Below, piece after piece: positions 48,162-57,230 of a stretch of 64,000 bases of DNA. The first letter of the stretch is position 1. Each line of letters begins with the position of its first letter. Under the pieces are notes generated by a model. That model ran no database searches. It was not told where the DNA came from and saw nothing but the letters and a program-made list of their open reading frames with translations. Made by a program: the position numbers and the translations under genes. The stretch is from Bradyrhizobium canariense (lineage in GTDB: Bacteria; Pseudomonadota; Alphaproteobacteria; Rhizobiales; Xanthobacteraceae): the NCBI RefSeq assembly GCF_900105125.1, contig NZ_LT629750.1:3906001-3970000 (forward strand), read 5' to 3'.

Positions 48162-49250
48162 CTAGACTTCGATGTTCATCAGCTTTGCCGCGGTATAGCC
48201 GAGGATGTCGGCCTTTTCGCTGTCGCTGAGCGATGCGGTGGCAAGAATGGGGTCCACCGGATGAAGTTCCCAGGGGAAGGGATAATCGCTGCCCAGCACG
48301 ACCTGGCCGGCGCCGACCTGCGCCACCAGATGGCGGAGGGCCTCGGGCGTGAAGACCAGGGAGTCGAAATAGATCTGCCTGAGATATTCCGTCGGTTGCT
48401 TCTGGAGCTTGATCTCCGGATTGCAGCCTTTGGGGTTGACCAAACAAGCATGATCGGAACGGTCGGCGTAAGAAGGCAGGAAGCCGCCGCCATGGGCAGC
48501 GATCACTTTCAGTTTGGGAAAACGATCGAACGTACCCTCGAAGATCATATGCGACAGCGCGATCGTGGTCTCGACCGGATAGGCGATCGCGTTGGTGAGC
48601 CAGCCATTGCCGGCCAATTGCTTGTTGAGCTCGGGCACGCCCTGCGGATGAATGAACAAGGGCACGCCGAGTTCTTCGGCCTTGGCCCAGACCGGATGAA
48701 ATTTGGGATCGGAGAACGCAACACCGTTCACTGTGCCGCCGATCGCAGCGCCCTTCAGTCCCTGCTTCTTCACCGCTGTTTCGAGTTCCTGCACGGCGAG
48801 ATCCGGCGCCTGCAACGTGAGCGAGGCAAAGCCTGCAAACCGGTCAGGCTTCGAGGCACAAAGCTCGGCCAGTTTCTCGTTCTGGATTTTGACGACCTTG
48901 CCGGCGAGATCGCGGTCGCGGTCATACCAGTTGGGATTGATCGACAGTACCTCGATGTCGACGGCCTGTGCGTCCATGGCGGCGAGCCGTTTGTCGATCT
49001 CGACATACGTCTCATCCACGCCTCTGACGCTGATTGGCGGGGTGTCGCCGAGCAGCGCACTGGTTTCATGGAACTGGCAATGGGAATGCACGTCGATGGT
49101 CTTGACCCGCTTTCCGTCGACCATGACGGGCAACTTCTGGCGCGTCGGCTGCTGCGCGTGCGCGCTTTGCAAAAGGCCACAACTGCAGAAGACAACGCCG
49201 GTGGCAGCGGCAGCGCCACCTGCTTTGAGAAAATCACGCCGTGTGGTCAT
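48162..49250 (-). CDS. Tat-exported amidohydrolase (ACMSD/resorcylate decarboxylase superfamily)
   Basis: 362 residues. MTTRRDFLKAGGAAAATGVVFCSCGLLQSAHAQ is a strong Tat signal (RRDFLK). The metal-dependent TIM barrel has HxH in KTIDVHSHCQF, a His in PLFIHPQGVPEL, a His in KVIAAHGGGFLPSYADR and the Asp in VLGSDYPFPWEL. ACMSD-like enzymes decarboxylate or hydrolyse carboxylated aromatic or semialdehyde substrates. A periplasmic location is unusual for the group. It lies between the MBL/cupin pair and a TRAP importer on the same strand, suggesting one catabolic pathway. Confidence 0.92.
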   Translation of the reverse strand: MTTRRDFLKAGGAAAATGVVFCSCGLLQSAHAQQPTRQKLPVMVDGKRVKTIDVHSHCQFHETSALLGDTPPISVRGVDETYVEIDKRLAAMDAQAVDIEVLSINPNWYDRDRDLAGKVVKIQNEKLAELCASKPDRFAGFASLTLQAPDLAVQELETAVKKQGLKGAAIGGTVNGVAFSDPKFHPVWAKAEELGVPLFIHPQGVPELNKQLAGNGWLTNAIAYPVETTIALSHMIFEGTFDRFPKLKVIAAHGGGFLPSYADRSDHACLVNPKGCNPEIKLQKQPTEYLRQIYFDSLVFTPEALRHLVAQVGAGQVVLGSDYPFPWELHPVDPILATASLSDSEKADILGYTAAKLMNIEV

Positions 49251-49414
49251 GAAAACTAACTCCCTGTCATTTGTTTGCTGGCCTGGTCTGATGCCGCCAA
49301 GCCTTGCTGGTATCGGACGGGAGCGTAGGACAGGTCACGGGTCGGCAGCAAGACGGCGCGCGCCGGTGTTCGGATCAAAAGAAGCGGCCGTCGACCATCA
49401 TGGACGCGCGCGTC

Positions 49415-50218
49415 TCACGAAATCGCGGTGATATATCGCCGAACCGAGGCGCTGAATGCCGCTTTCGCATCGCTGGCGATGTTGCGGCCCCACCACGCGC
49501 CATAGATGCGATCGAACGCCAGCGGTTCGATGGCATCGGCAATGCGATGGATCGATGCCGCATTCAGCGGAATGTAATTCGGATAGCTGTACATGAAGCT
49601 CAGCGAGCGGCGGTCCATTGCCACGGTCGCGATGTCGCCTGTCAGCAGCGCTCCCCGCCCTTCCGCGCCCGCGCGCCAGTGCAACACCATGCCGCCGGCA
49701 AAATGGCCACCGGCACGTACGAGGAGGATGTCTGGGGACAGCCGACAGCTTTCTCCGGACCACAACACGATGGAACGATGCGGCCGTGTGATCCAGGCGC
49801 GGTCATCGTTGTGCAGATAGATCGGCACGCCGCCGAACGCTTCGCTCCAATCGGCGATCGCGCCATAATAATGCGGATGCGAGACCGCGATCGCCTTCAG
49901 CCCGCCGAGCGACTGGACGTAGTCGACCGCCTCGCGGGTGACCAGCGGAACGCAATCCCAGAGCACGCAGCCGTCAGGCTCACGCAGCAATAGCGCGCGT
50001 TGCCCGATCGCGAAATTCGGCTTGGCGCCGATACCGGGGATGCCGAGATCGTCGTGCCAAACCAGCGTGTGGCGTTTTGCCAGTTCCTCGCGCGCGACCC
50101 ACGACTGTCCCTTCCAGTTGACGAACTGCCGTTCATCTTCGCAAATCGGGCAAGATGACGGCGGCTCGCGGCTATCGGGAAACTGCGCGCCACACTGCTC
50201 GCAAGTCCAGAACGGCAT
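49415..50218 (-). CDS. Zinc-ribbon / metallo-beta-lactamase fold fusion
   Basis: 267 residues. The first 35 residues hold two knuckles, CEQCGAQF and CPICEDE, like a rubredoxin or zinc ribbon. An MBL-fold domain follows. Its first metal motif reads AVSHPHYYGAIADW: the two His are kept but the Asp and third His of HxHxDH are both Tyr. A later His (AGGHFAGGMVLHW) and the bridging Asp (LLTGDIATV) are retained, so one metal site may be missing. It starts three bases after the cupin gene. The function is unknown. Confidence 0.85.
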   Translation of the reverse strand: MPFWTCEQCGAQFPDSREPPSSCPICEDERQFVNWKGQSWVAREELAKRHTLVWHDDLGIPGIGAKPNFAIGQRALLLREPDGCVLWDCVPLVTREAVDYVQSLGGLKAIAVSHPHYYGAIADWSEAFGGVPIYLHNDDRAWITRPHRSIVLWSGESCRLSPDILLVRAGGHFAGGMVLHWRAGAEGRGALLTGDIATVAMDRRSLSFMYSYPNYIPLNAASIHRIADAIEPLAFDRIYGAWWGRNIASDAKAAFSASVRRYITAIS

Positions 50219-50221
50219 GTG

Positions 50222-50692
50222 TCAAAAATCCTTCCGCAGCGGTGGGCCTAGGAATTCCACGTTCCAGCGTTGGCCGAACGTATTCAGTACGTCGCTTGTG
50301 GGAATACCCGACTTCATGATCTCACCTAATCCGGTAAAGAACGCTGCGGCATCGATGCCCGGCAGGATCAGGATCAGCTGCTCGGCCGGCGTGTCCGTGA
50401 CATTGACGAAGGCGTGCGCGGCGCCGCCGGGCACGCTGATCACGTCACCTGCTTCAGCTAGGAAATGCCGGTCGTCGACCTGGAACAGATAACGTCCCTT
50501 GAGAACCCTGAACACCTCTGTCTCGGGATGCCGGTGTAGCGGCGGCCCAAAGCCCGGCGCGTTGATCGTCTCGATCATCTCGAGTGTCCCGCCTGACACA
50601 CGGTTGGGCAGCCGAACACGCAGCTCCAGGCCGATGGCGGGGATTTGAATCGAGTCTTCGCCAAAGCGCGATTGCCAGGGACTGAAAGTCAT
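50222..50692 (-). CDS. Cupin domain protein
   Basis: 156 residues from the ATG at 50692 (AGAGG seven bases upstream). The cupin motifs are PGFGPPLHRHPETEVFRVLKGRYLFQVD (first His pair and Glu) and GDVISVPGGAAHAFVNVTD (last His). Single-domain cupins act as dioxygenases, isomerases or ligand sensors; the substrate is not predictable. It heads the minus-strand unit cupin, MBL protein, amidohydrolase, TRAP. A DUF4403 gene diverges 112 bases away. Confidence 0.9.
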   Translation of the reverse strand: MTFSPWQSRFGEDSIQIPAIGLELRVRLPNRVSGGTLEMIETINAPGFGPPLHRHPETEVFRVLKGRYLFQVDDRHFLAEAGDVISVPGGAAHAFVNVTDTPAEQLILILPGIDAAAFFTGLGEIMKSGIPTSDVLNTFGQRWNVEFLGPPLRKDF

Positions 50693-50804
50693 CGTGGCAC
50701 CTCTACCGGAAATTGAACGGCACAGCCGGCTTGAATTGTTCCAATTTGAGCCGCACAACACTTCCTTTAAGAACTGGATAATTAGCGATCGCAAGGGGCA
50801 AGAC

Positions 50805-52250
50805 ATGACACATCTGCATCCAGCTACCCCGCGTCAACGACTTTACGTCTCACCAGCGCATTTCGCGCGCGGATGCGTGGCCGCTCTCGGCTTCGCGTGT
50901 TTCGCCTCAGGCGCGCTGGCGGCGGACAAACCGCCGTTAAGCCCGGACACCGCGACACCCTTCACAACGACGTCACGCATTTCGGCGACGATCGAGTTTG
51001 GCCTGCCGGCGCTCGCTTCCGCCATTGAGGAAGACATTCCGCGGCGGCTCGCGACGATCGACGAGCGCATCAGCTGCGTGCATCGGCGGGTGCTCGTCTT
51101 CAGGGTCAATGCCAATTGTGACGTGTCAGGCTTCGTCGAACGGTCCGGACCGGTTTCGCTGTACGGGCGCGGCGATCACGTTTACGGCTCCGTGCCCATT
51201 TACGGCGCGATCGAAGGTCAAGGCGCAAACCGATTCACCGCGCGCATCCATGGCGAGACCGAAGCCAGCGCCACGATCGAAGCCGAAGCCCGCCCGCAAC
51301 TGCGCCGGGACTGGTCGCTCGATCTGAATTTCAGCGATGGCTTCCATTGGAGTGAACCGCCGATTCTGCATGTGCTCGGCCGCGATATTCCGCTGGCGAA
51401 ATATGCCGAACCCCGTATCCGAACCCAACTGGCTCATGTCCGATCGCGGGCCCTCGCGGCAGCCCGGCGCCTTGATTTGCACGACAAGGCCGCAACGGCG
51501 TGGCAACACGCCTTCGAGCCGATCAAGCTCGCCGACGATCCCCAGATCTGGTTGCAGTTGACGCCGCAAAACGCCGCGTTCGCCGGCGTCCGCGCAAACG
51601 CCAAGGTTCTTTCGGGTTCTCTCGAACTTTCGGGATCGGCCGAGACGGTGGTCGGTCAGGCCCCGCCCGCGGTGACGCCGACGACGCTGCCACCGCTTGG
51701 AACGGACGTCGCCGCGCCCGGCACCTTCGATGTCATTCTCCCGGTACGCATCAATTACGACACTTTGCGCGACAAGATCATGCAGGTGGTCGGCGCTGCA
51801 AAGGGCGAGAACGTCATTCGCGAGGTTCAGGTCTATCCTTCGGCGGGCAAACTCGTCATCGGCTTGCGCGTTGCAAAAGCGTCTGAAGCCGATCCCACTG
51901 CAGGCGAATGGGTTTATCTGTCGGGCGCGCTGAATGTGGATACTGACAAGCAAACCGTTCAACTCTCCGATCTCGCCGTGCAGGGCACGCCGGCGAGCGA
52001 CATCGGCGCGATGCTCGGCAACAATGCTCTGCTCGAGCAGTTAAAAGAACAGGCAAATGTCAGCTACGGCGTCGCCTACCAAAATCTGCTCAACGCCGCC
52101 AACGAACGGCTCACCCGGCCTCTCAAAAATGGCTACCGGATGGAAGGGCATCTGACATCTGCGAAGCTCGACAAGGTTTGGCTGTTGGCAGACGGCCTGA
52201 GCATCGCGCTTCGCGCCAGCGGCGAACTGAAAATCCTGTACGGATTATGA
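50805..52250 (+). CDS. Exported DUF4403 family protein
   Basis: 481 residues from the ATG at 50805 (AAGGGGC upstream). A signal peptide ends near ASGALAADK. The rest is the DUF4403 fold: repeated amphipathic beta regions (SRISATIEFGLPALASAIEEDIPRRLATID, RINYDTLRDKIMQVVGAAKGENVIREVQVYPSAGKLVIGLRV) with a C-terminal YRMEGHLTSAKLDKVWLLADGLSIALRASGELKILYGL, which resembles lipid-binding tubular (TULIP/LEA-like) proteins. It should be periplasmic. The function is unknown. Confidence 0.85.
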   Translation: MTHLHPATPRQRLYVSPAHFARGCVAALGFACFASGALAADKPPLSPDTATPFTTTSRISATIEFGLPALASAIEEDIPRRLATIDERISCVHRRVLVFRVNANCDVSGFVERSGPVSLYGRGDHVYGSVPIYGAIEGQGANRFTARIHGETEASATIEAEARPQLRRDWSLDLNFSDGFHWSEPPILHVLGRDIPLAKYAEPRIRTQLAHVRSRALAAARRLDLHDKAATAWQHAFEPIKLADDPQIWLQLTPQNAAFAGVRANAKVLSGSLELSGSAETVVGQAPPAVTPTTLPPLGTDVAAPGTFDVILPVRINYDTLRDKIMQVVGAAKGENVIREVQVYPSAGKLVIGLRVAKASEADPTAGEWVYLSGALNVDTDKQTVQLSDLAVQGTPASDIGAMLGNNALLEQLKEQANVSYGVAYQNLLNAANERLTRPLKNGYRMEGHLTSAKLDKVWLLADGLSIALRASGELKILYGL

Positions 52251-52312
52251 TCTCATCAGCTTGATCGCACCGTCACTGACGCGAATTCGTTCAGGCTGCC
52301 ACGCTCCGATAT

Positions 52313-52993
52313 TCACTTGCGGCTCTTACGGGATGGGGGCCGCCGTGGCTTTTCCTTTATGCGCTCTGATGCATCGTCCTGGCGCGCCGCCAATGTCGCG
52401 GGTTTGTCGACGTTGGTTGGCACGCGAAGGCCATCGACAAAGACATCGACCAACCGCAAGACGCTATTCTGCCAGCCGGGCTGGTCGTGCATGTAGCACA
52501 TGCCGACCAGCGCCCGCAGAAGGTCTTCAGGGCTGATGTCGGAACGTATCTCTCCGGCCGCAACCGCACGTTCCAACAAGGCGCCGACCGCTTTGGTGAG
52601 GCGCTCGAACGTGTGGGCGTAGAGATCCGACGAGCTGTTCACCGTGAGCGCCAGTGCGGCCAGCATGCCCTTCTTGGTCGCAACGAACTCGACATTGGAC
52701 CGCAGCCAGCGACGCAACGCTTCGACCGGCGTCGCCTCGCTCTTCAACTGGTCTGCCAATTCGCTGAGCTGCTGCACCTCGCGCCGATAGACCGCCTCGA
52801 ACAAGGCCTCGCGCGTTGGAAAGTGACGGTAGAGCGTCCCGATGCCGACACCGGCTCGTCTTGCCACGGCCTCCAGGCTTGCGTCCGGACCGCCGGCGCT
52901 GAACACGGCTTTCGCGGCCTCCAGCACGCGCTCGCGATTGCGGACCGCATCGGCGCGGGGCCTTCGAGTAATTTCTGCGGACGGATCTGCCAT
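52313..52993 (-). CDS. TetR family transcriptional regulator
   Basis: 227 residues from the ATG at 52993 (a GTG six codons earlier is possible). The N-terminal DNA-binding domain is clear: RNRERVLEAAKAVFSAGGPDASLEAVARRAGVGIGTLYRHFPTREALFEAVY. The ligand domain carries the SetR/TetR_C_33-like pattern VEALRRWLRSNVEFVATKKGMLAALALTV. The C-terminus is basic and disordered (KEKPRRPPSRKSRK). It is divergent from a molybdenum hydroxylase operon, with a 17-bp palindrome in between, and probably represses that operon. Confidence 0.93.
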   Translation of the reverse strand: MADPSAEITRRPRADAVRNRERVLEAAKAVFSAGGPDASLEAVARRAGVGIGTLYRHFPTREALFEAVYRREVQQLSELADQLKSEATPVEALRRWLRSNVEFVATKKGMLAALALTVNSSSDLYAHTFERLTKAVGALLERAVAAGEIRSDISPEDLLRALVGMCYMHDQPGWQNSVLRLVDVFVDGLRVPTNVDKPATLAARQDDASERIKEKPRRPPSRKSRK

Positions 52994-53058
52994 CGAAATA
53001 ATCTCGATCACGATCTGGTTAGATGGAATCGGACCATGATCTCATCTCTTTGTTTGAC

Positions 53059-53102
53059 CACGATCTTTCCGGGAAACCAATTGCCGTTTTTTCGGATGAT
53101 GC
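53059..53102. repeat. Degenerate copy of repeat family B
   Basis: ACGATCTTTCCGGGAAACCA and TTTTTTCGGATGATGC correspond to the two arms of the copies at 15119 and 20908 with several substitutions. Confidence 0.55.
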
Positions 53103-53125
53103 TCCGACGGCCCCCGTCTTGCTAA

Positions 53126-53142
53126 ACGGAGGAAGCCTCCGT
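53126..53142. promoter_or_regulatory. Perfect palindrome, probable TetR operator
   Basis: ACGGAGGAAGCCTCCGT has 7-bp perfect arms around AAG. It lies 133 bases before the tetR start and 91 before the small-subunit start, in the shared promoter region. ACGGA/TCCGT arms are typical of TetR-family operators. Confidence 0.75.
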
Positions 53143-53232
53143 ATATGCCGATCAGTACCCGACTTGGATACGCCCGCCGGTCAACGCCAGAGGCGGCCTC
53201 AAGTCTGACTTTGGAATTGATCGGAGCCCTGA

Positions 53233-53730
53233 ATGAATCTCTCCATCAGCCTTACTGTCAACGGCGTGCGGCGGAACATCGAGCTGGAAGACCCCCGTGT
53301 CACGCTGCTCGATCTGCTTCGTGAGCGTCTTCACCTGACAGGTACCAAGAAAGGCTGCGACCGCGGCCAATGCGGCGCCTGCACGGTCCTGGTCGACGGC
53401 CGGCGGATCAATTCGTGCCTGGCGTTGGCCGTCAGCCATGACGGCGCCGAAGTTCTCACGATCGAGGGCATCACGGGCGGAGACGAACTGCATCCGGTCC
53501 AGGCGGCTTTCATCGCTCATGACGGCTTCCAGTGCGGCTTCTGCACGCCCGGCCAGATCATGAGCGCGATTGGCCTGATCCAGGAGGGACAGGCCGGCGA
53601 TGACCCCGAACGCATTCGCGAAGCCATGAGTGGAAACCTCTGCCGATGCGGAGCCTATTCCGGGATCACCGACGCGTTGCTGGACGTCCAGAAAAATCTC
53701 GTTGAAGCCGACCAAAGGCGCTCCGCATGA
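53233..53730 (+). CDS. Molybdenum hydroxylase, 2x[2Fe-2S] small subunit (PaoA/YagT-like)
   Basis: 165 residues. The plant-type cluster is bound by Cys42, Cys47, Cys50 and Cys62 (GCDRGQCGACTVLVDGRRINSC); the second by Cys101, Cys104, Cys137 and Cys139 (QCGFCTPGQ, GNLCRCGAYSG). It moves electrons from the molybdenum centre to the FAD subunit. Unlike E. coli PaoA it has no Tat leader: it starts MNLSISLTVNGVRRN. Its stop overlaps the next gene by four bases. Confidence 0.95.
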   Translation: MNLSISLTVNGVRRNIELEDPRVTLLDLLRERLHLTGTKKGCDRGQCGACTVLVDGRRINSCLALAVSHDGAEVLTIEGITGGDELHPVQAAFIAHDGFQCGFCTPGQIMSAIGLIQEGQAGDDPERIREAMSGNLCRCGAYSGITDALLDVQKNLVEADQRRSA

Positions 53731-54785
53731 AGAACTTCGACTATGTCAGGCCGGCAACCATTTCCGAGGCCATCGCGGCCGCCGCTGAGCCGGGCGCTGT
53801 CTATCTGGCGGCAGGCACCAATCTGCTCGACCTGATGAAGGGCGGCATCACCGGTCCGAGTCGCTTGGTCGATGTCACGCATTTGCCCGGGCTCGATCGC
53901 ACCGAACATCTGCCCGATGGCGGCGTCCGCATCGGCGCGCTCGTTCGCAATGCCGATCTCGCGCACGATCCGGATTTCGCCCGGTCCTATCCGGCGATTG
54001 CCGAGGCGTTTTTGTCGGGCGCATCCGCCCAGCTTCGCAATGCCGCGACCGTCGGCGGCAATCTGCTACAGCGCACGCGCTGCAGTTATTTCTATGATGT
54101 CGCCAGCGCCTGCAACAAACGCCAGCCGGGCGCGGGCTGCGACGCCCGCGAAGGCGAGAACCGATTGCACGCCGTGCTCGGCTGGAGCGAGGCCTGCATC
54201 GCCACCCACCCATCGGATTTCTGCGTACCGCTCGTCGCTCTCGACGCTGTTGTCGAGATCGAGGGCAGAACCGGCCGGCGCGAGGTCGCCCTCGAAGCCC
54301 TTCACCGTCTGCCGGGCGATACGCCCGAGCAAGAAAACGCACTAGAGCCCGGCGATCTGATCGTCGCCCTGCGGCTGCCCTGTGAAGCCCGCTCGTTCTC
54401 GGCGCATGCACGCTATCTGAAACTCCGCGAACGCACCTCCTACGCCTTCGCCGTGGTGTCCGCCGCCGCGGCGCTGCGGATCGAAGGCGGCGCCATCTGG
54501 GACGCGCGGCTCGCCCTCGGCGGCGTTGCCGCCAAACCATGGCGGGCCCGCTCGGCGGAGAAGATCCTGGCAGGCAGCAATCCCGGAAACGCCATCTTTC
54601 GTGCTGCGGCGGAAGCGGCGCTCGCCGACGCGAAACCCTCTGGACAAAATCAGTTCAAGATCGAGCTGGCGCGGCGGATTCTCGTGCGCGCCCTGACGCT
54701 CGCGGCAGTTGGCACGCCCAAGCGCATTCCAGCTCTTCCCGCCTCCCCTCTCTCATCTGCACGCGGAGTGTTGCATGACGCCTGA
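53727..54785 (+). CDS. Molybdenum hydroxylase, FAD subunit with extra 4Fe-4S loop (PaoB/YagS-like)
   Basis: 352 residues, CO dehydrogenase flavoprotein family. FAD-binding motifs are YLAAGTNLLDLMKGG and AATVGGNLLQRTRC. Cys119, Cys129, Cys138 and Cys157 (TRCSYFYDVASACNKRQPGAGC and EACIATHPSDF) match the extra 4Fe-4S ligands of PaoB, which places the enzyme in the PaoABC/YagTSR group. It overlaps the large subunit gene by 11 bases. Confidence 0.95.
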   Translation: MKNFDYVRPATISEAIAAAAEPGAVYLAAGTNLLDLMKGGITGPSRLVDVTHLPGLDRTEHLPDGGVRIGALVRNADLAHDPDFARSYPAIAEAFLSGASAQLRNAATVGGNLLQRTRCSYFYDVASACNKRQPGAGCDAREGENRLHAVLGWSEACIATHPSDFCVPLVALDAVVEIEGRTGRREVALEALHRLPGDTPEQENALEPGDLIVALRLPCEARSFSAHARYLKLRERTSYAFAVVSAAAALRIEGGAIWDARLALGGVAAKPWRARSAEKILAGSNPGNAIFRAAAEAALADAKPSGQNQFKIELARRILVRALTLAAVGTPKRIPALPASPLSSARGVLHDA

Positions 54786-57045
54786 GATCAGCCTCACTCA
54801 ATCACCTTCCCATCTCCGGCACGGCTCGAGCATCGGGCAGCCGCTGACGCGCCGCGACGGCGTCCTGAAGGTCAAGGGAGAAGCCCGCTACGCGGCAGAT
54901 AACCATCCGCCCGGAATGCTCTACGCCGTTCTCGCGGTCAGCAGCATCGCGCGCGGCCGCGTGACCTTCCTTGACGTGCAGACGGCCAGGAGCCATCCCG
55001 GCGTGGTCGACGTCATGACCTCCACGAACAAGCCGCCGCTCGCGGAGGATCCGGACGCCAAGACAAATCCCTTCATGTTCCGGCTCGATCTCCTGCAGAA
55101 CGACCTGGTGCGTTATGCGAACCAGCCGATCGCGGTGGTGATCGCCCGGACGCTGGAGGCTGCGACGGAAGGCGCGGCGCTGTTGTCGCCACATTACGAA
55201 ACGCAGCCTGCCCGCGTGGGTCTCGACGCGAGCGAAAGTTTCGTGCCAGCCGCGGTCGGTGTCGGTAATCCATCCGAAGTGCGGCGTGGTGATGTGGAAG
55301 CAGGTCTTGCTGCGGCGTCGAAGCGCATCGATGCGACCTACGAGACATCCATCCAATACCACAACGCGATAGAGCCTCACGCGATCGTCGCGGCATGGGA
55401 CGGCGATGCGCTGTCCATCGATACGCCAAGCCAGGGTCTCGCGATGGCGCAGGGCCGGATCGCCGGGTTGTTCGGCATCTCGCCGGAGAAAATCCATATC
55501 CGCAGCCCGTTCCTGGGAGGCGGCTTCGGTTCGAAGGGCCTGATCTCGGGACCGCAGATCCTTGGCATCATGGCGGCGCGACTGGTCGGCCAACCGGTCA
55601 AACTCGTGCTGCGCCGTGAACAAATGTACGGCCCCGTCGGCCACCGCGCGTCCACCCGCCAGAGGATTCGCATTGGCGCCGACGTTGACGGTTCGCTGAC
55701 CGCGATCGATCATCACGCAAAAACTGCGTCGAGCTCCTTTGACGATTTCTTCGAGCCGGCCGCCGACGCCTCGCATACGCTTTATGCGAGCCCTGCCATC
55801 GCCACGTCGCACGAGGCGGTCCGGACTGACACTGGCACGCCTCTGTTCATGCGGGCTCCCGGTGAGGCAACCGGATCGATCGCGCTGGAGAGTGCGATCG
55901 ACGAAGCGGCATCGGCCTGCGGGATGGACCCGCTCGCCTTCCGCATCAGGAATTATGCCGAAGTCGAGCCGATTTCCGGCAAGTCGTTTTCCTCGAAAGC
56001 CCTGCGCGAATGCTACGCGCAAGGCGCCGATCGCTTCGGCTGGTCGCGACGGCCACTGGCGCCACGACAGGTGCGTGACGACGCAGGTCTTCTGGTCGGT
56101 TGGGGCATGGGCACGGCAACGTTTCCAGCGCTGATGTTCCAGGCTGAGGCGCGTGCGGTGGTGCGAAGCGACGGGTCCGGCCTGATGGAGACCGGCGCGC
56201 ACGACATGGGTCAGGGCGCCTGGACCGCGTTCGCGCAAATTGCGGCGGATGGCCTGGGGCTCGACCTCGAACAGACAGAGTTCAGGGCCGGTACGTCCGA
56301 CCTGCCGGATGCGGGCATCGCCGGCGGTTCAGCCCACACCGCCACGGCCGGCATGGCGATTCACAATGCCGGCGCCGCGGTCATCGCCAAACTCGCGGAT
56401 CTCGCGACAGGCGATGAGCGTTCGCCGTTGTTCGGTGCTGGTAACGCCGGGGTCATCGCGCACAGCGGCCGCCTGTTTCGTCGTGACGACGAAATGCGGA
56501 GCGAGAGCTATGCCGATATCCTCGGCCGTGCCGGCTTGGCGCAGATCGAGGCCCGCGGCAAAGGCGCCGCGGATCCTGCGGCGCAATCGACCTACGCCAT
56601 GCATGCCCACGGCGCGGTGTTCGCGGAGGTCAAGGTCGACCCGGATCTCGGTCAGATCCGCGTCACCCGCCTGGTCGGGGCTTTCGCTGCGGGGCGGGTC
56701 ATCAACCCCCGTCTTGTGCGCAGTCAGATCTTTGGCGGCATGATCTGGGGCATGTCATTTGCGCTGCATGAGCAGGCTGTCATGGACCATCGCTCCGGAC
56801 GGACGCTGAACGCCAACCTCGCCGAGTATCATTTTCCGGTGAATGCCGACGTGCCGTCGCTGGAAGCGCTGATGATCGAAGAGCACGACCTTCATGTGAA
56901 CGCGCTGGGCATCAAGGGCGTCGGTGAAATTGGAATCACGGGCTCGGCTGGCGCCGTCGCAAACGCGGTCTGGCACGCCACGGGAATCCGGGTCCGGCGT
57001 TTTCCGATCAGGATCGAAGATCTTCTGGCGCAAGCTCCACACTAA
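54775..57045 (+). CDS. Molybdenum hydroxylase, Moco-binding large subunit (PaoC/YagR-like)
   Basis: 756 residues from the ATG at 54775 (GGAG upstream). Moco-binding blocks include SPFLGGGFGSKG, FMRAPGEATGSIALESAIDEAA, DMGQGAWTAFAQIAADGLG, AGGSAHTATAGMAI and the catalytic Glu in KGVGEIGITGSAGAVANAVWHATG. The active-site loop lacks the AYxCSFR of CO dehydrogenase, so an aldehyde or N-heterocycle substrate is likely. FAD and Fe-S subunits precede it in one overlapping operon. Assembly should need an XdhC-like chaperone, which is not in the window. Confidence 0.94.
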   Translation: MTPEISLTQSPSHLRHGSSIGQPLTRRDGVLKVKGEARYAADNHPPGMLYAVLAVSSIARGRVTFLDVQTARSHPGVVDVMTSTNKPPLAEDPDAKTNPFMFRLDLLQNDLVRYANQPIAVVIARTLEAATEGAALLSPHYETQPARVGLDASESFVPAAVGVGNPSEVRRGDVEAGLAAASKRIDATYETSIQYHNAIEPHAIVAAWDGDALSIDTPSQGLAMAQGRIAGLFGISPEKIHIRSPFLGGGFGSKGLISGPQILGIMAARLVGQPVKLVLRREQMYGPVGHRASTRQRIRIGADVDGSLTAIDHHAKTASSSFDDFFEPAADASHTLYASPAIATSHEAVRTDTGTPLFMRAPGEATGSIALESAIDEAASACGMDPLAFRIRNYAEVEPISGKSFSSKALRECYAQGADRFGWSRRPLAPRQVRDDAGLLVGWGMGTATFPALMFQAEARAVVRSDGSGLMETGAHDMGQGAWTAFAQIAADGLGLDLEQTEFRAGTSDLPDAGIAGGSAHTATAGMAIHNAGAAVIAKLADLATGDERSPLFGAGNAGVIAHSGRLFRRDDEMRSESYADILGRAGLAQIEARGKGAADPAAQSTYAMHAHGAVFAEVKVDPDLGQIRVTRLVGAFAAGRVINPRLVRSQIFGGMIWGMSFALHEQAVMDHRSGRTLNANLAEYHFPVNADVPSLEALMIEEHDLHVNALGIKGVGEIGITGSAGAVANAVWHATGIRVRRFPIRIEDLLAQAPH

Positions 57046-57230
57046 GCAGCGCCAGGTTGTTTCTGGCGCGCTTTGGGTTGACGCGAACTCATTCAGGTGG
57101 CGCTGCTCGATCGCGCTGAAATGGCCGTTCCAGCAGCCGCTTACCCTCCTTCGAAAATTGTTCCGCATTAAAGCAAGAAATTTAGCCTTCAGCACGTGAA
57201 CCTAAGCACCGGCTCGCGCCTTCTAACTCT

